Below are positions 58,893 to 64,000 of a stretch of DNA of 64,000 bases, one piece after another (the first letter of the stretch is position 1; the number at the start of each line of letters is the position of its first letter). Where the stretch lies: NCBI GenBank assembly GCA_964626755.1, contig CAZVGO010000028.1, positions 345,631-409,630 of the forward strand. Direction: 5' to 3'. The notes beneath the pieces are model-generated. The model was not told where the DNA came from. It ran no database searches and saw only the letters and a list, made by a program, of their open reading frames with translations. The position numbers and the translations under genes were made by a program. This DNA comes from JACDAV01 sp964626755. Lineage in GTDB: Bacteria; Chloroflexota; Limnocylindria; Limnocylindrales; CSP1-4.

Positions 58893-60263
58893 TCACGCCC
58901 GCGACGCCGCCGCGAGGAAGGCGGCGCTCCCGACCCGGTCGAGCAGGTTCGTCGTCATCCGGCCCTCGAGGAACGGCTCCGACGCAAGGATTGCCTGGTG
59001 GATCGGCACGTTCGTGACGATTCCGTCGATCAGCAGCTCGTCGAGCGCGCCCCTGGCGCGGGCAATCGCGGTCGGCCGGTCCGGCCCCCATACGATGAGC
59101 TTGCCGAGGAGCGAATCGTAGAACGGCGGGACCTCGTAGCCCGCGTACACGTGCGAGTCCATCCGGATTCCCGGCCCGCCCGGGAAGAGACAGCGCTCGA
59201 TGAGGCCGGCGGCGGGCCGGAAATCGTTCGCCGGGTCCTCCGCGTTGATCCGGAACTCGATCGCGTGGCCCCGGATCTCGACGTCCGCCTGGCTGAACCC
59301 GAGTGGCTCGCCGGCCGCGATCCGGATCTGGGTGGCGACGAGGTCGATCCCGGTCAGGAGCTCCGTCACCGGATGCTCCACCTGGATCCGGCAGTTGATC
59401 TCGATGAAGAACGCATTTCCGTCGCGATCGACGAGGAATTCGAGCGTGCCGATGTTCTCGTAGCCGGCCGCGACGACCGCCCGGACTGCCGTCTCGTTCA
59501 GCGCGGCCCGGGCGGCCTCGGACAGGGCGGGGGTGGGGGCCTCCTCGACGATCTTCTGGTGACGCCGCTGGACGGAGCAGTCGCGCTCGCCGAGGTGGAC
59601 GCCGTGACCGTACCGGTCGACCGCCACCTGGACCTCGACGTGGCGGTTTTCCTCGAGCCACTTCTCGAGATAGAGCGAGTCGTCGCCGAAAGCGGCCTTG
59701 GCCTCCGAGCGGCAGACCTTGATCGCCGACTCGAGCTCGCGCGGCGAGCGGACCATCCGCATGCCCTTGCCGCCGCCTCCGGCCGAGGGCTTGATGAGCA
59801 CGGGGTAGCCGATCCGCTCGGCTTCCTCGAGCGAATGGATGTCGTCGCGCAGCAGGCCTCGCGAGCCGGGGATCGTCGGCAGCCCGTGATTCGCGAGGAG
59901 GCGGCGGGTCCCCTCCTTGCTCCCGAACCGCTCGAGGACAGGGGACGGCGGCCCGATGAACGTCAGGTCGTGGGCGCGGACGACCTCGGCGAAGCCCTCG
60001 TCCTCGGACAGGAAGCCGTAGCCGGGGTGAATCGCGTCGCAGCCGGTGATGATCGCCGCCGACATGACCGCCGGCGCGGACAGGTACGAACGCTTCGCGT
60101 CCGCCGGCCCGATGCAGATTGCCTCGTCCGCCAGCTGGACCGGCAATGACTCTCGGTCCGCCTCGCTGTAGGCGACGACGGCCTCGACACCGAGCTCGCG
60201 GCAGGCACGCAGGACCCGGAGCGCGATCTCGCCCCGGTTCGCGATGAGGATCTTGCGGAACAT
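58893..60263 (-). CDS. accC: Biotin carboxylase subunit of acetyl-CoA carboxylase
   Basis: 456 aa from ATG 60263. FRKILIANRGEIALRVLRAC opens the biotin carboxylase N-domain; KPSAGGGGKGMRMV is the ATP-grasp loop; ERDCSVQRRHQKIVEEAP and EFLVDRDGNAFFIEINCRIQ (the ATP/Mg site, with EINCR where E. coli has EMNTR) follow; EFRINAEDPANDFRP marks the C-terminal domain. Using ATP and bicarbonate it carboxylates the biotin of the carrier. Its start overlaps the stop of the degenerate carrier gene by one base. Confidence 0.95.
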   Translation of the reverse strand: MFRKILIANRGEIALRVLRACRELGVEAVVAYSEADRESLPVQLADEAICIGPADAKRSYLSAPAVMSAAIITGCDAIHPGYGFLSEDEGFAEVVRAHDLTFIGPPSPVLERFGSKEGTRRLLANHGLPTIPGSRGLLRDDIHSLEEAERIGYPVLIKPSAGGGGKGMRMVRSPRELESAIKVCRSEAKAAFGDDSLYLEKWLEENRHVEVQVAVDRYGHGVHLGERDCSVQRRHQKIVEEAPTPALSEAARAALNETAVRAVVAAGYENIGTLEFLVDRDGNAFFIEINCRIQVEHPVTELLTGIDLVATQIRIAAGEPLGFSQADVEIRGHAIEFRINAEDPANDFRPAAGLIERCLFPGGPGIRMDSHVYAGYEVPPFYDSLLGKLIVWGPDRPTAIARARGALDELLIDGIVTNVPIHQAILASEPFLEGRMTTNLLDRVGSAAFLAAASRA

Positions 60264-60991
60264 CAGCCGCTCGCCGGCCCGGAGCCGGCGTCGGCCGACG
60301 GGCCCGCGGCGGGTGCGGTCACCAGCTCGATGACGATGAGCTCCTGCCCGTACTCGACGGCTTCGCCGGCCTCGACGAGGCTCTCCCCGACGACGCCGTC
60401 GACGGGGGCGATGATCTCCTGCGGGATGCCGAGCACGTCGACGACGCCGATGGGATCCCCGGACCGGACGCGGGCTCCGGAGCCGGCCTGCTTCCGGGGC
60501 CGGAAGATCCCGACGGCCGGCGAGGTCGCGACCGTCCGGTGCAGGTCCGGGTCGTCGCGCCGCCGGCCGCCCTCGGCCGGCTCGGCCGGCGTCCCGGAGA
60601 CCGGTGACGATGCTCCCGGCGGACCGCTGCCGTTCGTCGAGTGGGCGGCGTCGGCGACGGCCGCGCCGGCCGGACGCGAGGGTCGGTGGCCTTCGAGGGC
60701 GCCAGGGGCGTGGCCGTGGCCGGCGTGGCCGGGCTGCGCCCGCGATGCTCGATCCGACGCCCGGCGCCCGAGGTTGGGCCCGACGCCGGGCCGGCGCAAG
60801 CGGACTTTCCAGGGTCCCTCGCGGACTTCGAGCTCGCCGAGACCCGATGCGCCGAGCTTCGCGACGAGGGCGGGCAGGAGCTCGCCGGCGAGGCGGTCGA
60901 TCGCGGCGTGATCCGCCGCCCGCTGGGCGCCCGTGCGGTCTGCGCTCGTGCGGCGCTCGGCCTTGCGCCGTTCGGGCGTCGGCTCGGGCAC
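60263..60991 (-). CDS. Biotin-carrier-like protein lacking the biotinylated lysine
   Basis: 242 aa from a GTG. The N-terminal helical part (DRLAGELLPALVAKLGASGL, ELEVREGPWKVRLRRPG) parallels that of AccB, then comes a long His/Pro/Gly-rich linker (about 70-150). The C-terminal domain aligns with AccB but has VVDVLGIPQEI (183-193) where AccB has LIEAMKLFNEI: the lysine is Gly188. The protein therefore cannot be biotinylated there. Plant BADC proteins are similar lysine-less carriers that lower acetyl-CoA carboxylase activity. A regulatory or structural role next to accC and accA is the likely reading, but lipoyl-domain drift is possible. Confidence 0.85.
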   Translation of the reverse strand: MPEPTPERRKAERRTSADRTGAQRAADHAAIDRLAGELLPALVAKLGASGLGELEVREGPWKVRLRRPGVGPNLGRRASDRASRAQPGHAGHGHAPGALEGHRPSRPAGAAVADAAHSTNGSGPPGASSPVSGTPAEPAEGGRRRDDPDLHRTVATSPAVGIFRPRKQAGSGARVRSGDPIGVVDVLGIPQEIIAPVDGVVGESLVEAGEAVEYGQELIVIELVTAPAAGPSADAGSGPASG

Positions 60992-60994
60992 TGG

Positions 60995-62002
60995 TCAGAC
61001 CTCCTCGCGCGCAGGCGGCTCGTCGCGCCCGCGCCCCGGTCCGGGGAGCTGGACGCGAGCCCAGCGGTCCGGGTCGAGCAGGTTGCGCAGTCGGTCGGCG
61101 AAACCGGGCCGTTCCGGCGGCGCGACTGTGGGCTGGGCGACCTCAGTGTAGGCCCCCAGGTTGCGGTAGCGCCGGTAGCGTTCCTCGACGAGCAGGTCGA
61201 TCGGGACGAGTGCGAGCGCGTCGAGCCGCTCGGCGATGACCGTCCGCAGGCGGCGGGCGGTCTCCGCGTGGTCGGTGTGGGCCCCCTCGCCCGGCTCGGG
61301 GACGACGATGTCGACGACCCCGAGGGCCTCCTGGTCGGCGGCGGTCATCTTCATCGCCAGGGCGGCGGTCGGCGCCTCGTCGGCAGTTCGCCACAGGATC
61401 GCCGCGCTGCCCTCCGGGCTGATGACCGAGTAGACGGCGTTCTCGAGGGCGATCACCACGTCGCCGACCGCGATCGCCAGCGCGCCGCCGGAGCCGCCCT
61501 CACCGGTGATCACCGCGACGATCGGCGTCCGCAGGCGGGTCATCAGGCCGACCGAGCGGGCGATCGCCTCGGCGATTCCACGCTCCTCCGATTCGGGGCC
61601 CGGGTGGGCGCCCGGCACGTCGACGAACGTGACGACCGGCAGCCCGAACCGCTCGGCGAGCTCCATCGCCCGCATCGCCTTCCGGTAGCCCTCCGGGTGG
61701 GGCATCCCGAAGTTGCGCCGGATGTTCTCGTCGGTGTCCGCGCCCTTCTGCTGGCCGACGATCACGACGCGGCGGCCGGCGATCCGGGCGAAGCCGGCGA
61801 CCATCGCTGGATCGTCCCCGAACGTGCGATCGCCGTGGATCTCGATGAACTCGTCGGCGAGGCCGGCGAGCAGCTCGAGCGTCCGGGGGCGGCGGATGTT
61901 GCGGGCCACCTGGACGCGGGCCCAGGCAGCCGCCTTCGGGTCGGTCGGCGTTTCGGTGGCCGTCGCGGCGGGCTCGCGGCGGCCCCGGAGCCGGTCAACC
62001 AC
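60995..62002 (-). CDS. accA: Acetyl-CoA carboxylase carboxyltransferase alpha subunit
   Basis: 335 aa from GTG 62002, which overlaps the accD stop by 8 bp. An early block (RRPRTLELLAGLADEFIEIH) and GDRTFGDDPAMVAGFARI are AccA hallmarks; GVPGAHPGPESEERGIAEAI-type sequence (VDVPGAHPGPESEERG) and ISPEGSAAILWR complete the enzyme core. With AccD it transfers the carboxyl group from biotin to acetyl-CoA. An N-terminal Arg-rich segment precedes the fold. The carrier-like gene starts four bases after its stop. Confidence 0.95.
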   Translation of the reverse strand: MVDRLRGRREPAATATETPTDPKAAAWARVQVARNIRRPRTLELLAGLADEFIEIHGDRTFGDDPAMVAGFARIAGRRVVIVGQQKGADTDENIRRNFGMPHPEGYRKAMRAMELAERFGLPVVTFVDVPGAHPGPESEERGIAEAIARSVGLMTRLRTPIVAVITGEGGSGGALAIAVGDVVIALENAVYSVISPEGSAAILWRTADEAPTAALAMKMTAADQEALGVVDIVVPEPGEGAHTDHAETARRLRTVIAERLDALALVPIDLLVEERYRRYRNLGAYTEVAQPTVAPPERPGFADRLRNLLDPDRWARVQLPGPGRGRDEPPAREEV

Positions 62003-62978
62003 GGTCCGCCTCCGCCCGCGCCGCCCGGCCACGCCCGTTCGGCTCGGGTTCCGGCTCGGGGCTCACCTTGTCGGCGAGTGACGACAGGAACGACAGCGTC
62101 CGGAACATCGGGCTCACCGGGCCCACGGCTCCGTCGGTCTCGTCGATCGGACGGGGAACGACGTAGCGCAGGAGGAGGGCGAGCTCGGCGCGCAGGTCCG
62201 TGCGGTGGACGACCCGGTCGACGAACCCGTGGGCGAAGAGGAACTCCGCCCGCTGGAACCCTTCGGGCAGCTCCTGGGCAATCGTGCCCGCGGTGACGCG
62301 GGCGCCGGCAAACCCGATGAGCGCGTTCGGCTCGGCGATGTTGACGTCCCCGATCGCCGCGAAGCTCGCAAACACGCCGCCGGTCGTCGGGTCGCTGAGG
62401 ATGGAGATGAACGGCACGCCTGCCGCCCGGAGGCGCTCGATCGCGCCGATGGTCTTCGCGAGCTGCATGAGCGCGAGGGTCCCCTCCTGCATCCGGGCCC
62501 CGCCGGACGCGGAGACGATGATCAGCGGGATGCGCTCCGTGGTCGCGGCCTCGGCCGCTCGGGCGACCTTCTCCCCCACGACCGCGCCCATCGAGCCGCC
62601 CATGAACCCGAAGTCCATGACGCAGATCGCGACCGGGCGGCCCTCGATCGAGCCGGTCCCCCAGATCGCGGCGTCCCGCATCCCGGTCGCGAGCTGAGCG
62701 GCCGCGACGCGGTCCGGGTACGACTTCTGGTCGACGAACTCGAGCGGGTCGAGCGACTGGAGCCCGGCGTCGCGCTCGCGGAACGAGCCGTGGTCGATGA
62801 GGTGCTCGAGCCGCATCGCGGCCGAGAGCCGGAAGTGGTGGCCGCACGATGGGCAGACCCGGAGGATCTTGTCGAGCTGCTTGTTGAACAGCATCTCCAC
62901 GCACGAGGGGCACTTCGTCCACAGGTCGGGCGGGTACGCGTCCTTGCGCGGTCGGAACGAGGGCAGCTTGATCGGCAT
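61995..62978 (-). CDS. accD: Acetyl-CoA carboxylase carboxyltransferase beta subunit
   Basis: 327 aa from ATG 62978. The N-terminal zinc ribbon has C23-x2-C26 and C42-x2-C45 (KCPSCVEM...RVCPSCGHH), followed by SIEGRPVAICVMDFGFMGGS-type sequence and SASGGARMQEGTLALMQLAK, the AccD core. The C-terminal 30 residues are Pro/Arg-rich. It forms the carboxyltransferase with AccA. The start overlaps the anti-sigma gene stop by one base, linking the carboxylase operon to the sigma-factor pair. Confidence 0.95.
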   Translation of the reverse strand: MPIKLPSFRPRKDAYPPDLWTKCPSCVEMLFNKQLDKILRVCPSCGHHFRLSAAMRLEHLIDHGSFRERDAGLQSLDPLEFVDQKSYPDRVAAAQLATGMRDAAIWGTGSIEGRPVAICVMDFGFMGGSMGAVVGEKVARAAEAATTERIPLIIVSASGGARMQEGTLALMQLAKTIGAIERLRAAGVPFISILSDPTTGGVFASFAAIGDVNIAEPNALIGFAGARVTAGTIAQELPEGFQRAEFLFAHGFVDRVVHRTDLRAELALLLRYVVPRPIDETDGAVGPVSPMFRTLSFLSSLADKVSPEPEPEPNGRGRAARAEADRG

Positions 62979-63505
62979 CAGTCGGCTCGCTGGCGGAGGG
63001 TCGTCCGCACGCGTTCGGCGTGGATGGCGCGGACCGCCCGGGCCATCGGCGAGCGGGCGGGATGCGTGCGGCGCCAGGCGACGAACGCCGCGCCGGCGAT
63101 CGAGAGGGCGGCGGATGTCAGGGCGCCGCCGATGAGCAGGGGGCGGGAGCGCGCGGTGGTGTCGTCGCTGTCGCTCGGGTCCGCGAGGGGATCGAAGTCT
63201 CCCTGGTCCCGGTCCACCTGCCGGATCGCGACGGTCGCTGCTCCCCCGCCGGCGGCGGGCGCGAGGCGCATCGATCGAGCGACGTCGCTCAGCCGGCCGG
63301 CGAGGCGCTCCTCGAACCGGAACGAGGGGTGGACACGGATGAGATTGCGGCGCAGGCGAGTGGCGGCGTCGCGGACACTCCGATCGAGGGACGCGTCCGC
63401 GGGTGCGTCGGCGGCCCTCCGGTCGTCCGCGGCCAGGAGCGACTCGAGGTAGCCGTCGGTGAGGAGCGCGTCCGCCTCGGCGGCGTCGCGGCCGGGGAGC
63501 GTCAT
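62978..63505 (-). CDS. Single-pass membrane protein, putative anti-sigma factor
   Basis: 175 aa from ATG 63505, overlapping the sigma-factor stop (ATGA). The N-terminal half is soluble and charged (SLDRSVRDAATRLRRNLIRV), and one membrane segment lies at about residues 127-150 (LLIGGALTSAALSIAGAAFVAW). Genes directly after an ECF sigma factor often encode its anti-sigma factor. No zinc-binding HxxxCxxC motif is seen, so this would be a non-zinc type. The stop abuts accD, so expression of the carboxylase genes may follow this unit. Confidence 0.6.
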   Translation of the reverse strand: MTLPGRDAAEADALLTDGYLESLLAADDRRAADAPADASLDRSVRDAATRLRRNLIRVHPSFRFEERLAGRLSDVARSMRLAPAAGGGAATVAIRQVDRDQGDFDPLADPSDSDDTTARSRPLLIGGALTSAALSIAGAAFVAWRRTHPARSPMARAVRAIHAERVRTTLRQRAD

Positions 63506-64000
63506 TTCGATTCTCCGCGCGGATCGCGGCCGAGCTCGCGGCCCACGGACCGGAGCGCCCGGTGGATCAGCACCCGGACCGCGCCCTCGGAACGGCCGAG
63601 GATCCCCGCGATCTCCGTGGTCGACATCTCCTCGACGAACCGGAGGACGATTGCCCGGCGGCGATCGGCGGGCAGGCGGCCCACGGCTCGCCACGCCTCG
63701 GCGGCCTCGTCGCGCAGTGCCGCCGTGCCTTCCACGTCCATGGGATCCGCGACGACGGCGGCGGCCTCGAGCGGGAGCGTCGGCCGGCGCCGCTTCTGGC
63801 GGCGCTGGTTGGCAACGACGTTACGGGCGATCCGGAACAGCCAGATCCGGAACGTGGAAGCCTCCGGTCCATCCTCCGGGCGCGCGCGCTCCTCGAAACC
63901 GGTCAGGCCCGTGAGAGCGGACAGGAACGTCCGTTCCGTGGCGTCTTCGGCCTCGTGATGGTCGCCGAGCTCATAGACCGCGAAGTTGTACACCTGGGCG
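63502..64000 (-). CDS. ECF RNA polymerase sigma factor (5' end cut by window)
   Basis: At least 166 codons; the start lies beyond 64000. Region 2 is AVYELGDHHEAEDATERTFLSAL with RIARNVVANQRRQKRRRPTL as its end, and region 4 is LPADRRRAIVLRFVEEMSTTEIAGILGRSEGAVRVLIHRAL, a helix-turn-helix. The small size and missing region 3 mark an ECF (group 4) sigma factor. Its stop overlaps the putative anti-sigma gene. Target promoters are not identifiable here. Confidence 0.9.
   Translation of the reverse strand, partial: AQVYNFAVYELGDHHEAEDATERTFLSALTGLTGFEERARPEDGPEASTFRIWLFRIARNVVANQRRQKRRRPTLPLEAAAVVADPMDVEGTAALRDEAAEAWRAVGRLPADRRRAIVLRFVEEMSTTEIAGILGRSEGAVRVLIHRALRSVGRELGRDPRGESK

Overview
The window is GC-rich DNA (roughly two-thirds or more G+C by eye) from a bacterium with many GTG and some TTG starts, densely packed genes with GTGA/ATGA overlaps, and several -10 boxes only 6-9 bases from the start codon, which suggests leaderless mRNAs. 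It has a type II fatty-acid/acetyl-CoA carboxylase cluster, LytR-CpsA-Psr (LCP) proteins and a long glycan locus. This fits Chloroflexota (Limnocylindria-like) or, less likely, Actinomycetota. No rRNA or tRNA gene is visible to settle it, so the assignment is inference.

Layout. 1-495: 5' part of a metallo-beta-lactamase-fold hydrolase. 599-4764: a tight five-gene operon of a PqqD-like protein, an HprK-like P-loop kinase, two family 2 glycosyltransferases and a nucleotidyltransferase-fold protein. It resembles the tailoring part of a RiPP pathway without the usual cyclase. 4736-6103: lipoprotein sugar-dehydrogenase-like beta-propeller. 6114-11313: leftward operon with a tandem GT4 duplication, a dolichol-phosphate-mannose-synthase-like GT, an epimerase and a nucleotide-sugar dehydrogenase. 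11454-16245: UDP-sulfoquinovose-synthase-like enzyme, epimerase, flippase and GT4. 16412-21649: second flippase plus glycosyltransferases and a methyltransferase, in somewhat more A/T-rich DNA. 21913-32824: methyltransferases, an O-antigen ligase/polymerase, GT4 enzymes, GDP-mannose dehydratase/reductase and a membrane GT2. 32831-46031: membrane glycosyltransferase-like proteins, a DUF1972-type GT4, a DUF2304-GT2 fusion, a second O-antigen ligase, an LPG-synthase-type membrane protein, a polymerase-like protein and a GT39-like protein. 46170-52553: secreted hydrolase-like protein, two LCP proteins around the initiating polyprenyl-phosphate sugar transferase, and a UDP-glucose dehydrogenase.

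Together the 6-52 kb genes form a Wzx/Wzy-type polysaccharide locus. It includes an initiating transferase, nucleotide-sugar supply (6-deoxymannose-type sugars, uronic acids, possibly sulfoquinovose), many transferases, flippases, polymerases/ligases, and LCP enzymes that would attach polymer to the cell wall.

52600-53804 is an MNT/HEPN toxin-antitoxin module bracketed by imperfect repeats. Its HEPN gene is interrupted by a one-base shift in a C-run. 53821-62978 is a leftward fatty-acid cluster: accD, accA, a biotin-carrier-like gene lacking the biotinylated lysine, accC, fabZ, a metallophosphoesterase, fabF, a normal accB, fabH and fabG. 62978-64000 is an ECF sigma factor (cut by the window edge) with a putative membrane anti-sigma partner.

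The items most worth a second look are the PqqD protein whose C-terminus carries a lasso-leader-like motif beside a kinase, the degenerate biotin carrier next to accC, the frameshifted HEPN gene between repeats, and the inverted repeat upstream of fabG.
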